Shown here: in pieces, positions 1 to 8,422 of the stretch
How positions within the stretch are numbered: the stretch's first letter is position 1
How the letters are laid out: every line of letters begins with the position of its first letter
NCBI GenBank assembly: GCA_050250915.1
Contig: JBFWNT010000007.1
Span: 62,001-126,000 of the forward strand
DNA: 64,000 bases
Direction: 5' to 3'
From: Miltoncostaea sp050250915
GTDB lineage: Bacteria; Actinomycetota; Thermoleophilia; Miltoncostaeales; Miltoncostaeaceae
The notes under the pieces: generated by a model
Seen by the model: the letters and a program-made list of their open reading frames with translations, nothing else
Told to the model about the DNA's origin: nothing
The model's database searches: none
Program-made: the position numbers and the translations under genes

Positions 1-649
1 GGCACACGTCTCCCTCACCGCAAACGCGCGCACCGAGTTCGGCAACGGGCCGGCCCGGCGCCTGCGCAAGTCCGGGTACGTCCCCGGCATCGTCTACCAG
101 CCGGGCGGCCCGTCGCTCGCGCTCTCGCTGTCCGAGCGCGAGCTGCGCCGGGCGATCGCGGAGGGGCGGACGGGCGTCATCGACCTGACCGTCGGCACGG
201 ACCGCGCGCGGCCGGTGCTGCTGAAGGACTGGCAGCTCCACCCGGTGCGGCTGGACGTGATCCACGTGGACTTCGTCGAGGTGGACCTGACGCAGGAGAT
301 CGAGGCGCCGGTGGCGATCACGCTCCTGGGCGACGCGATCGGCGTCCGCGAGGGCGGCATCCTGGACCAGCCGCTGCGCGAGGTCGTGGTCAGCGCGCTG
401 CCGGACAGCCTGCCCGACCACATCGAGCTCGACGTGAGCGGCCTCCAGATCGGCGACTCCGTGACCGTCGGCGACCTCTCCGCCCCGGCGGGCGTGACGA
501 TCGTGACCGACCCGGTCACCGTGGTCGCGTCGGTCGTCGCGCCGACCGTCGAGACCGAGCCGGAGACCGGCGAGGAGGGCGAGGGCGCCGAGGGTGCCGC
601 GCCGGCCGCCGCCGACGAGGGCGAGGGCGGCGGGTCCGACGAGGAGTAG
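1..649 (+). CDS. rplY: 50S ribosomal protein L25 (TL5/CTC type), 5' end outside window
   Basis: Binds 5S rRNA in the large ribosomal subunit; the long CTC form is also a general stress protein. The reading frame runs from base 2, and base 1 is the last base of what is probably the start codon, so only about two bases are missing. The N-terminal 5S-binding domain (ANARTEFGNGPARRLRKSG, then GYVPGIVYQPGG) is followed by the C-terminal beta domain (HVDFVEVDLTQEIEAPVAI). The last 35 residues are Glu/Gly/Ala-rich and probably disordered, common in actinobacterial L25. It lies just upstream of pth, the classic ctc-pth pairing. Family assignment is firm. Confidence 0.93.
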   Translation, partial: AHVSLTANARTEFGNGPARRLRKSGYVPGIVYQPGGPSLALSLSERELRRAIAEGRTGVIDLTVGTDRARPVLLKDWQLHPVRLDVIHVDFVEVDLTQEIEAPVAITLLGDAIGVREGGILDQPLREVVVSALPDSLPDHIELDVSGLQIGDSVTVGDLSAPAGVTIVTDPVTVVASVVAPTVETEPETGEEGEGAEGAAPAAADEGEGGGSDEE

Positions 650-665
650 CGGTCGCGACCCCGGC

Positions 666-1379
666 GTGGAGGACGCGCCGGATCCGATCCGCCTGGTCGT
701 CGGACTCGGCAACCCGGGGTCCCGGTACGCCGCGACGCGGCACAACGCGGGTGAGATGGTCGTGGACGAGGTCGCCCGCCGGCTCGGCGCCGGCCGCGCG
801 GTCACGCGCTACGGCGGCCGCCTCCGCGAGGCCCGCGGCCCGTCCGGCCCCGTCGCGCTGCTCGTCCCGCTCACGTACATGAACGACTCCGGGGACGCCG
901 TCGGCCCCGCCGCCGGTTCGCTGCACGCGGCCCCCGGGCAGGTGCTGGTGGTGCACGACGAGCTGGACCTCCCCTTCGGCGCCGTCCGCGGCAAGGTGGG
1001 TGGCGGGGCGGGGGGCCACAACGGCCTGCGGTCCGTCACCCGGGGCCTCGGCGGGCCCGGGTTCGCCAGGATCCGTCTCGGGGTCGGCAAGCCGCCGTCC
1101 GACTTCCGGGGCGACGGGGCCGACTGGGTGCTCATGCGCTTCACCGAGCCGACGGAGGAGGTCGAGGCGATGATCCGGCGCGGCGCCGACATGGTCGAGG
1201 CGGTCCTCGCCGACGGGATGACCGCCGCCGTCGAGCGCTTCCACGCGTCCGAGCCGGGGGCGCGCGCGGCCGCCCGCTCCGAGCGCCGCGAGCGCGCCCG
1301 CCTCGCCCGCGAGCAGGCCGAGGCCGCCGAGGGCGCCGAGGGCGCCGAGGGCGGGCCCGGCGAGGAGCCCGCCGGGTGA
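666..1379 (+). CDS. pth: Peptidyl-tRNA hydrolase
   Basis: Cleaves peptidyl-tRNA released by stalled ribosomes. All family motifs are present: VVGLGNPG near residue 10, TRHNAG with the catalytic His, PLTYMN, VVHDELDLPFG with the essential Asp and GGAGGHNGL. The GTG at 666 puts GLGNPG at the usual distance from the start; the frame is open further upstream but that part overlaps rplY and is low complexity. At 237 residues it is about 45 longer than typical Pth because of an Arg- then Glu/Gly/Ala-rich C-terminal tail. It sits 16 bases after rplY and overlaps the mfd start by 4 bases (GTGA), so translation is probably coupled. Confidence 0.94.
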   Translation: MEDAPDPIRLVVGLGNPGSRYAATRHNAGEMVVDEVARRLGAGRAVTRYGGRLREARGPSGPVALLVPLTYMNDSGDAVGPAAGSLHAAPGQVLVVHDELDLPFGAVRGKVGGGAGGHNGLRSVTRGLGGPGFARIRLGVGKPPSDFRGDGADWVLMRFTEPTEEVEAMIRRGADMVEAVLADGMTAAVERFHASEPGARAAARSERRERARLAREQAEAAEGAEGAEGGPGEEPAG

Positions 1380-4300
1380 GCGTCGCCACCGCCCTCGACC
1401 GGCTGGTCCTGTCGCCGGCGCCCGTCGCCGCCGCCGCCCAGGCCGTCGCGGCCGGCACGCCCGGCGGCGAGCTCGCCCTCGCCCGGCCCGGGTGGCCGTT
1501 CGCGCTGGCCGCCATGGCGCGCTCGGGCGGCCGCGCGCTGCTGGCCGTCACGCCCGGCGACGACGAGGCGCGCGACCTGGCGCAGGAGCTCACCGCCCTG
1601 CTCGGCCGCGGCGCCGTCGCGCTGTGGCCCACCCGGGGCGTTCCCTCGGGCGGGGCCGTCGGGGCGTCCCCCCACCTGGTGGGCCTGCGCGCCCGGGCCC
1701 ACGCCAGCCTGGGCCGCGAGGGCAACGTCGTCGTGGCGAGCGCCGCGGCCCTGTCGGAGCGCGTCCCCGCCGACCAGGCGGCCGAGCCGTTCCAGGTGGC
1801 GGTGGGCGACGTGGTGTCGCTCGACGCGCTCGTCGACCGGCTCGCCGCGATCGGCTACGAGCGGGTGGCGCAGGTGGAGGAGCGGGGCGACATGTCCGTC
1901 CGCGGCGGCATCCTCGACGTGTACCCCTCCACCGCCGAGCTGCCCGCGCGCATCGAGCTCTTCGGCGACGAGGTCGAGAGCATGCGCGCGTTCTCGGCGT
2001 TCACGCAGCGGACCATCCGGCCCATCACGAAGCTCGTCGCCTGGCCCGCGGCGGAGATGGGCGACGAGCTGGCCGACCCCCTCGCCGCGGCGGGCCTGGC
2101 CGGCACGTCGGTGGTGCGCCTGGCCCCGGCCGAGCACGCCGGCGCGCTGGCCGAGGCCCTCGAGCGCCTGGAGGACGAGGCCGCCGCCGGCGCGATGGCC
2201 GACCCCGCCGCCGTGCAGGCCGCCCTCGCGGAGCTGGCCGTGCTGGACGTGGCCCCGCCCCGCGGCGCCGGCCCGGCCGCGTTCGACGCCGCCGAGCCGC
2301 GGTTCACCGCCCGGTCGGCGTCCGAGTCGGAGGGCGAGTTGCAGCGCCTGACCCGCGGGGGTCTGCGCGTGCTCGTCACCTTCGGCCGCCGGGGCGACCT
2401 GGCCCGGGCGCTCGCGCGCATGGAGCGCCTGCGCGCCACCGAGCTGGAGCCCGGCGAGATCCCGGAGCTCCGCGCCATCGGCATGAGCGTGACGCCGGTG
2501 CGCACCGGGATGATCTCCCGCGAGCTCGGCATCGCGGTGGTGCCGGAGGAGCGCATCCTGCGCCGCCGCCGGCCCTCGCCGCAGCGCGGCCCGGTGGTGG
2601 GCCGCCGCCTCCAGTCGTTCCTGGACCTGAAGGTGGGCGACCACGTCGTCCACGAGGACCACGGCATCGGGCGCCTCACCGGCTTCGAGACCCGCACCGT
2701 CGCCGGCCTGACCCGCGACTACCTGGCGCTCGCGTTCGCCGACGGCGATCGCCTGTACGTGCCGCACGACCAGCTCGACCGGGTGACCCGCTACGTCGGC
2801 GCCGACGGCTCGGCCCCGCCCCTGAGCAAGCTGGGCGGCAAGGCGTGGGACCGCATGAAGTCGCGCGCCCGCGCGGCCGTGCGGGAGATGGCCGGCGAGC
2901 TCATCGCGCTGTACGAGGCGCGCGCGGCGGCCGTCGGCTTCGCCTTCCCCGCCGAGGACGAGCTCACGCGCGAGCTGGAGCGGACGTTCCGTCACCGCGA
3001 GACGCCCGACCAGCAGCGCGCCATCGACGCCGTCTACGACGACATGGAGCGCCCCCGCCCCATGGACCGGCTGATCTGCGGCGACGTGGGCTTCGGCAAG
3101 ACCGAGATCGCGATGCGCGCGGCGTTCAAGGCGGCGGCCGCCGGCAAGCAGGTGCTGATGCTGGTGCCCACCACGATCCTGGCCCAGCAGCACCTGGCGA
3201 CGTTCCGCGAGCGGTTCGGCGACCTGCCGGTGAGCGTCGACATGGTCAACCGCTTCCGCACCCCCGCCGAGACCCGCGACGTGCTCGCGCGGTTCCGCGA
3301 CGGGCGCCTGGACGTCCTGATCGGCACCCACCGCCTGCTGTCGATGGACGTGCAGCCGAAGGACCTGGGCCTGGTGATCGTGGACGAGGAGCAGCGCTTC
3401 GGCGTGGCCCAGAAGGAGAGCCTGCGCCAGCTGCGCCTGAAGGTGGACGTGCTGGCCATGAGCGCCACGCCGATCCCCCGCACGCTCCAGATCTCGCTGT
3501 CGGGGCTGCGCGACATCAGCACCATCGAGACGCCCCCGCCGGGCCGGCGGCCCATCGCCACCCACGTGGGCGAGCACGATGACCCCCTGGTGGCCGAGGC
3601 CCTGCGCCGGGAGCACGAGCGCGGCGGCCAGAGCTTCTACCTGCACAATCGCGTCGAGACGATCGACGAGGCGGCCGCCCAGCTGCGGGCGCTGGTCCCC
3701 GAGCTGCGGATCCTCACGGCCCACGGCCAGATGAACGAGCACGAGCTCGAGGAGGTGATGCTCGGCTTCGTCCGCGGCGAGGCCGACGTGCTGGTGGCCA
3801 CGAGCATCATCGAGTCGGGCCTCGACATCCCCCAGGCGAACACCCTGGTGGTGGAGCGCGCCGACCAGCTCGGCCTGAGCCAGCTCTACCAGATCCGGGG
3901 GCGGGTGGGCCGTTCCGACGTGACCGCCCACGCCTACCTGCTGTACCCCGACGCCGCCACGCTGTCGCGGGAGGCGGCGTCGCGCCTGCGGGCCCTCGCC
4001 GACTACACCGAGCTGGGCAGCGGCCTGCGCATCGCGATGCGCGACCTGGAGATCCGCGGGGCCGGCAACCTGCTGGGCGACGAGCAGAGCGGCCACGTCG
4101 CCGCGATCGGCTTCGAGCTGTACCTGGAGATGCTCAACGACGCGGTGATGCAGGGGCAGGGCGTCGAGCCCCCCGAGCAGGAGACCCGGGTCGACATCGC
4201 CGTCTCGGCGTTCATCCCGAGCGAGTACGTGCCGCTGGAGGCCGCCAAGATCGACCTGCACCGGCGCATCGCGATGGCCTCCTCGCTGGAGGACGTGGGC

Positions 4301-4621
4301 GCGCTGCGCGACGAGATCGAGGACCGCTTCGGACCCGTGCCGCCGCCGGTGGAGGCGCTGCTGTCGGTGCAGCGGGTGCGCATCAAGCTGCGCGCGGCGG
4401 GCGCCACCCAGATCGCCGTCCGGTCCGGGCGGGTGGTCGTGGGGCCGGTGAGCCTCACCAGCGCCGGCCTGCGCGCCCTGCGGGAGCAGGAGCCGCGCGC
4501 CAGCTACTCGGGCAGCGAGCGGCTGGTCTCGCTGCCCGCGCCGAACCTGCCCTCGGAGCGCCTCGAGGCCGCCGAGGCGGCGCTCGACGCCCTGGCGGGG
4601 GCCGTCGCGGTGGCCGCGTGA
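1376..4621 (+). CDS. mfd: Transcription-repair coupling factor Mfd
   Basis: ATP-dependent translocase that displaces stalled RNA polymerase and recruits UvrA. The N-terminal third is UvrB-like. A CarD-like RNA polymerase interaction domain lies near residues 414-475 (LKVGDHVVHEDHGIGRLTGF). The helicase core follows with Walker A GDVGFGKTE near 568, DEEQ near 669, MSATPIPRTLQ and the QIRGRVGRS motif VI. The C-terminal TRCF domain ends the protein. At 1081 residues it is slightly shorter than E. coli Mfd (1148). The GTG start overlaps the pth stop. Confidence 0.96.
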   Translation: MSVATALDRLVLSPAPVAAAAQAVAAGTPGGELALARPGWPFALAAMARSGGRALLAVTPGDDEARDLAQELTALLGRGAVALWPTRGVPSGGAVGASPHLVGLRARAHASLGREGNVVVASAAALSERVPADQAAEPFQVAVGDVVSLDALVDRLAAIGYERVAQVEERGDMSVRGGILDVYPSTAELPARIELFGDEVESMRAFSAFTQRTIRPITKLVAWPAAEMGDELADPLAAAGLAGTSVVRLAPAEHAGALAEALERLEDEAAAGAMADPAAVQAALAELAVLDVAPPRGAGPAAFDAAEPRFTARSASESEGELQRLTRGGLRVLVTFGRRGDLARALARMERLRATELEPGEIPELRAIGMSVTPVRTGMISRELGIAVVPEERILRRRRPSPQRGPVVGRRLQSFLDLKVGDHVVHEDHGIGRLTGFETRTVAGLTRDYLALAFADGDRLYVPHDQLDRVTRYVGADGSAPPLSKLGGKAWDRMKSRARAAVREMAGELIALYEARAAAVGFAFPAEDELTRELERTFRHRETPDQQRAIDAVYDDMERPRPMDRLICGDVGFGKTEIAMRAAFKAAAAGKQVLMLVPTTILAQQHLATFRERFGDLPVSVDMVNRFRTPAETRDVLARFRDGRLDVLIGTHRLLSMDVQPKDLGLVIVDEEQRFGVAQKESLRQLRLKVDVLAMSATPIPRTLQISLSGLRDISTIETPPPGRRPIATHVGEHDDPLVAEALRREHERGGQSFYLHNRVETIDEAAAQLRALVPELRILTAHGQMNEHELEEVMLGFVRGEADVLVATSIIESGLDIPQANTLVVERADQLGLSQLYQIRGRVGRSDVTAHAYLLYPDAATLSREAASRLRALADYTELGSGLRIAMRDLEIRGAGNLLGDEQSGHVAAIGFELYLEMLNDAVMQGQGVEPPEQETRVDIAVSAFIPSEYVPLEAAKIDLHRRIAMASSLEDVGALRDEIEDRFGPVPPPVEALLSVQRVRIKLRAAGATQIAVRSGRVVVGPVSLTSAGLRALREQEPRASYSGSERLVSLPAPNLPSERLEAAEAALDALAGAVAVAA

Positions 4622-4643
4622 CCGGCCTCACCGTCCCCCCACC

Positions 4644-4673
4644 GGGCCTTCGCCCCGCCTTAACGGGGGGCCC
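4644..4673 (+). terminator. Probable terminator hairpin after mfd
   Basis: A GGGCC/GGCCC outer stem encloses an inner CCCCG-CCTTAA-CGGGG hairpin. It sits between the mfd stop and the next promoter. There is no U tract, as is usual in very GC-rich actinobacteria. Confidence 0.5.
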
Positions 4674-4685
4674 AGAACCAGGTGC

Positions 4686-4691
4686 TACATT
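4686..4691 (+). promoter_or_regulatory. -10 element TACATT, probable leaderless start of the parvulin lipoprotein gene
   Basis: TACATT ends 9 bases before the GTG at 4701, so a transcript starting about 7 bases downstream would begin at or next to the start codon. No Shine-Dalgarno sequence is visible. No convincing -35 box is seen. Confidence 0.45.
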
Positions 4692-4700
4692 CCCCGCGTC

Positions 4701-5753
4701 GTGACGAAGACCAGCCGCAAGTCGCCGCTTCGCGCGGCGGTCCTCGTCGGGATCGCCGTCCTGGGCGCGTCGGCCCTCCTGGTCGCCGCCGGATGCGGCG
4801 ACAGCGGTGACAGCCTCCCCAGCGGGGTGGTCGCGCGCGTGGGCGACGCGAACATCACCGAGGTGCAGCTCGACAAGACGATCGAGCAGAGCCGCGCCGA
4901 GGCGACCGCGTCCGGCCAGACCCTCCCCAAGGAGGGCGAGGAGGGCTACGACGACATCCGCCGCCAGGCGCTCCAGTCGCTGGTGCAGCAGAAGGTCGTC
5001 GACTTCGAGGCCAAGGACTGCGGCAAGCCCTGCGAGGTCACCGACGCCGACATCACGGCGGAGCTGAACCGGATCAAGCAGAGCAACTTCGAGAACTCCC
5101 AGAAGAAGTTCGACGACTTCCTCAAGGAGCGCAAGATCACGAAGGCCGACGCGAAGCAGATCGTGCGGAGCCAGCTCCAGCAGCAGGCCCTGTTCAACCA
5201 CGTGACGCGCGGCGTCCGCTTCACCGACGCCGACGCGCAGAAGTACTACGACGAGAACGCGTCGCAGTTCAAGGTGCCCGCCGGCCGCACGGCCAGCCAC
5301 ATCCTGGTGCCGACCAAGGCCGAGGCGGACCGCATCCGCGCCGAGGTGACCCCGCAGAACTTCGCCCAGCTGGCGAAGGAGAACTCCACCGACACCGGGT
5401 CCGCCCAGCAGGGCGGCAACCTCGGCCCGATCCAGAAGGGCCAGCTGGTCCCCGAGTTCGAGAAGGTGGCGTTCTCGCTCAAGGACGGCGAGATCTCCCA
5501 GCCGGTGAAGACCCAGTTCGGCTGGCACATCATCATGGTGAACATCACGCCGGCGAAGACCACGTCGTTCGCCGAGGCGAAGCAGCAGATCATCTCCAGC
5601 CAGCTCGCCCAGAAGCGCCAGACCGAGTTCACCAGCTGGAGCGAGAAGGTCCTGAAGGACTGGGCGGACCGCACCGTCTACGCCTCCAGCGACCTCGAGC
5701 CCGCGACGACCACCGCCGCGGCCAGCACCGCCGCCACCGCGCCCACGCCGTAA
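4701..5753 (+). CDS. SurA/PrsA-type peptidyl-prolyl isomerase lipoprotein
   Basis: Probable extracytoplasmic folding chaperone anchored to the membrane by lipid. The N-terminus has a basic start, a hydrophobic stretch and a lipobox-like VAAGC with Cys32. A SurA-like helical chaperone region spans about residues 45-190. A parvulin domain follows at about 195-290, with ASHILVPTKAEA, QGGNLGPIQKGQLVPEFE and QFGWHIIMV. The tail is Thr/Ala-rich. GTG at 4701 is the start because it directly precedes the signal sequence. It is probably a single-gene unit between mfd and mazG. The client proteins are not indicated. Confidence 0.88.
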   Translation: MTKTSRKSPLRAAVLVGIAVLGASALLVAAGCGDSGDSLPSGVVARVGDANITEVQLDKTIEQSRAEATASGQTLPKEGEEGYDDIRRQALQSLVQQKVVDFEAKDCGKPCEVTDADITAELNRIKQSNFENSQKKFDDFLKERKITKADAKQIVRSQLQQQALFNHVTRGVRFTDADAQKYYDENASQFKVPAGRTASHILVPTKAEADRIRAEVTPQNFAQLAKENSTDTGSAQQGGNLGPIQKGQLVPEFEKVAFSLKDGEISQPVKTQFGWHIIMVNITPAKTTSFAEAKQQIISSQLAQKRQTEFTSWSEKVLKDWADRTVYASSDLEPATTTAAASTAATAPTP

Positions 5754-5782
5754 CGCGCCGGCGACGCGGCCGCGGCTGCGGC

Positions 5783-5788
5783 TAGTGT
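5783..5788 (+). promoter_or_regulatory. -10 element TAGTGT, probable leaderless start of mazG
   Basis: TAGTGT lies 7 bases upstream of the ATG at 5796 with no room for a ribosome binding site, which suggests a leaderless mRNA for the mazG-pgi-gnd group. Confidence 0.4.
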
Positions 5789-5795
5789 TCGCGGC

Positions 5796-6803
5796 ATGAT
5801 CAGGGTCGTCGCGCTCGGGCCGGGCGCACCCGAGGCGGTGCCGGCGTCCGCGATCAACGCCGTCACCGGCGCCGCGCCGCTGCTGGCGCCCCCGCTCGAC
5901 CCGGCCCTGGCGGCGGCGCTCGGCGCCGACCCGGCGCCGCTCCCCGCGCTGGATGCGGTCCCCGACGGCGCCACGATCGTCGCCCCCGACGCCGAGGCCC
6001 ACCGCATCGCCCTGGCGCTTCCGGACGCCGGGACGCTGCCCGACCGGGAGGCGCTGCGCGCCCGCGCGATCGGCGCCGAGGTGGCCGTGCTGGCCGAGGT
6101 GGGCCTGCGCCTGCGGCGCGACTGCCCGTGGGACCGGGAGCAGACCGCAGCGACGATCGTGCCGCACACGGTGGAGGAGGCGTTCGAGGTGGCCGACGCG
6201 GTCGCCGCCGACGACGCGCCGCACCTGGCCGACGAGCTGGGCGACCTGCTGTTCCAGTCGGTGTTCCTGGCGCAGCTGATGGAGGAGGACGGCACCGCCG
6301 ACCTGGCGAGCGTCGCCCGCGGGCAGGCCGACAAGCTCGTCTCCCGCCACCCCCACGTCTACGGCGACGCGGTCGCCGAGTCGGCCGGCCGGGTGCTGGA
6401 CCTGTGGGAGCGGCGCAAGCGCGAGGAGCGCGCCGACCAGGGCCTGTTCCACGACCTCCCGGCCGGGTTGCCGGCGCTCGCCTACGCCACCAAGACGCAG
6501 AAGCGGGCCGCCGCCGCCGGGTTCGACTTCCCCGACGTCGGCGCCGCCCTGGCGAAGCTGGACGAGGAGGCGGCCGAGCTGCGGGAGGAGCCGGGGGCCC
6601 GCGAGCTGGGGGACGTGCTGTTCGCCGCGGTGGGCGCGGCGCGGGCCGTCGGGGCCGACCCCGAGCTCGCCCTGCGGGCGTCCGCGCAGCGGTTCCGGGG
6701 GAGGGTGGAGCGGGCCGTGGCGATGGCCGCCGCGGCCGGCGAGGACTTCGAGCGGCTCGCGCCGGAGGTGCAGATGCGCTGGTACGAGAGGGCGCGCGGA
6801 TGA
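5796..6803 (+). CDS. mazG: Nucleoside triphosphate pyrophosphohydrolase MazG
   Basis: Hydrolyses (d)NTPs to NMP and pyrophosphate, a house-cleaning role. Two MazG domains are visible. The first, near residues 105-200, has CPWDREQT, EEAFEVADA and DELGDLLFQ, carrying the Mg-binding Glu/Asp set. The second, near 230-320, has KTQKRAAAAGFDFPD, LDEEAAEL and RELGDVLFAAV. The first 90 residues resemble a shortened tetrapyrrole-methylase domain (VVALGPGAPE near residue 4), as in B. subtilis YabN, but too short to be active. The stop overlaps the pgi start (ATGA). Confidence 0.9.
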   Translation: MIRVVALGPGAPEAVPASAINAVTGAAPLLAPPLDPALAAALGADPAPLPALDAVPDGATIVAPDAEAHRIALALPDAGTLPDREALRARAIGAEVAVLAEVGLRLRRDCPWDREQTAATIVPHTVEEAFEVADAVAADDAPHLADELGDLLFQSVFLAQLMEEDGTADLASVARGQADKLVSRHPHVYGDAVAESAGRVLDLWERRKREERADQGLFHDLPAGLPALAYATKTQKRAAAAGFDFPDVGAALAKLDEEAAELREEPGARELGDVLFAAVGAARAVGADPELALRASAQRFRGRVERAVAMAAAAGEDFERLAPEVQMRWYERARG

Positions 6804-8422
6804 TCGCGCGGACCACCGAGTGGATGGCGCTGCGCGAGCATGCGCAGCGGGTGGGCACCGCCCATCTGCGGGACCTGTTCGCCGACGACCCCGCCCGCGG
6901 CGACGAGCTGGTGGTCGAGGCGGGCGACCTCCGCCTGGACTACTCCAAGAACCGGGTGACCCGCGAGACCCTGGACCTGCTGGTGGCGCTGGCCGGGCGG
7001 GCCGGCGTGCACCGCCGGGCCGAGGCGATGTTCGCCGGCGAGCGGATCAACGTGACCGAGGGCCGCGCCGTGCTCCACACCGCGCTGCGCGCGCCGCGCG
7101 ACGCGGTCATCGAGGTCGACGGCCACGACGTGGTGCCCGACGTCCACGCCGTGCTCGACCGGATGTGCGAGATCGCCGAGGCCGTCCGGTCCGGCGCCTG
7201 GACCGGCGCGACCGGCGAGCGCATCCGCACCGTCGTGAACATCGGCATCGGCGGGTCGGACCTCGGGCCCGCGATGGCCGTCCGCGCCATGGCGGATCAC
7301 GCGACGACGGAGATCGCGTTCGACTTCGTCTCGAACGTGGACGGCGACGACATCCGCGACGCCCTCTCGGGCGCCGACCCCGCCACGACGCTCGTCATCG
7401 TGGTGTCGAAGACGTTCACCACGCTGGAGACCCTGTCCAACGCCCACGACGCCCGCCGCTGGATCGTCGACGCGCTCGGGGAGGGGGCGGTGCCGAAGCA
7501 CTTCGTCGCCGTCTCGACCAACGCCGAGGGCGTCGCCGGGTTCGGCATCGACACCGCCAACATGGTCGGCTTCTGGGACTGGGTCGGGGGGCGCTACTCG
7601 GTCGACTCGGCCGTGGGCCTGTCGCTGGCGATCGCGATCGGCGAGGCCGGCTTCCGCGAGTTCCTCGCCGGCTTCCGGGTCATCGACGAGCACTTCCTGC
7701 ACGCCCCGGCGGCCGAGAACATGCCCCTGCTGATGGGGCTGCTCGGGGTGTGGAACGCCGACTTCCTGGGCGCCGACACCCACGCGGTGCTGCCCTACAG
7801 CGAGCGCCTCGCCCGGTTCCCGGCCTACCTCCAGCAACTCGACATGGAGAGCAACGGCAAGTCGGTGGACCTGGAGGGGCGCCCGGTCGAGGCGGGCACG
7901 GGCCCGATCGTGTGGGGCGAGCCGGGGACCAACGGGCAGCACGCCTTCTACCAGCTCATCCACCAGGGCACGCGCCTGGTGCCGAGCGACCTGATCGGCG
8001 TCTGCGCGCCCGCCGTCGACGTGGGCGACCACCACGACCTGCTGATGGCCAACCTGCTCGCGCAGGCGGAGGCCCTGGCGTTCGGCAAGACCGCCGAGGA
8101 GGTCGCCGCCGAGGGGGTCGCGCCCCCGCTGGTGCCGCACCGGACCTTCCCGGGGAACCGGCCGACCAACGTGATCCTGGCACCGCGGCTGACGCCGTCG
8201 GTGCTCGGCCAGCTGATCGCCCTCTACGAGCACAAGGTCTTCACGCAGGGGACGATCTGGGGCATCAACTCCTTCGACCAGTGGGGGGTCGAGCTCGGCA
8301 AGGCGCTCGCGAAGCGCATCGCGCCGGAGTTGACGTCCGCCGACCCGCCGGACCTCCGGCACGACAGTTCCACCAATGCGCTGATCCGCCACTACCGGGC
8401 CGCCCGGGGAAGGAGCACCTGA
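6800..8422 (+). CDS. pgi: Glucose-6-phosphate isomerase
   Basis: Interconverts glucose-6-phosphate and fructose-6-phosphate. Motifs present are NIGIGGSDLGPAMA, SKTFTTLETLSNA, VGGRYSVDSAVGLS, QQLDMESNGKSVD, the FYQLIHQGT His region and DQWGVELGKALAKRI. At 540 residues it matches the long E. coli-type enzyme. The ATG at 6800 is chosen over a much longer open frame because it overlaps the mazG stop and gives the usual N-terminus. The stop TGA shares its last base with the gnd ATG, so glycolysis and pentose phosphate genes are translationally linked. Confidence 0.96.
   Translation: MIARTTEWMALREHAQRVGTAHLRDLFADDPARGDELVVEAGDLRLDYSKNRVTRETLDLLVALAGRAGVHRRAEAMFAGERINVTEGRAVLHTALRAPRDAVIEVDGHDVVPDVHAVLDRMCEIAEAVRSGAWTGATGERIRTVVNIGIGGSDLGPAMAVRAMADHATTEIAFDFVSNVDGDDIRDALSGADPATTLVIVVSKTFTTLETLSNAHDARRWIVDALGEGAVPKHFVAVSTNAEGVAGFGIDTANMVGFWDWVGGRYSVDSAVGLSLAIAIGEAGFREFLAGFRVIDEHFLHAPAAENMPLLMGLLGVWNADFLGADTHAVLPYSERLARFPAYLQQLDMESNGKSVDLEGRPVEAGTGPIVWGEPGTNGQHAFYQLIHQGTRLVPSDLIGVCAPAVDVGDHHDLLMANLLAQAEALAFGKTAEEVAAEGVAPPLVPHRTFPGNRPTNVILAPRLTPSVLGQLIALYEHKVFTQGTIWGINSFDQWGVELGKALAKRIAPELTSADPPDLRHDSSTNALIRHYRAARGRST

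Noticed and set aside
809..4261. A 1150-residue open frame on the minus strand across pth and mfd
   Set aside because: Composition is His/Arg/Gly/Val-rich and low in complexity, as expected for the antisense of very GC-rich genes; mfd on the plus strand has all its motifs.
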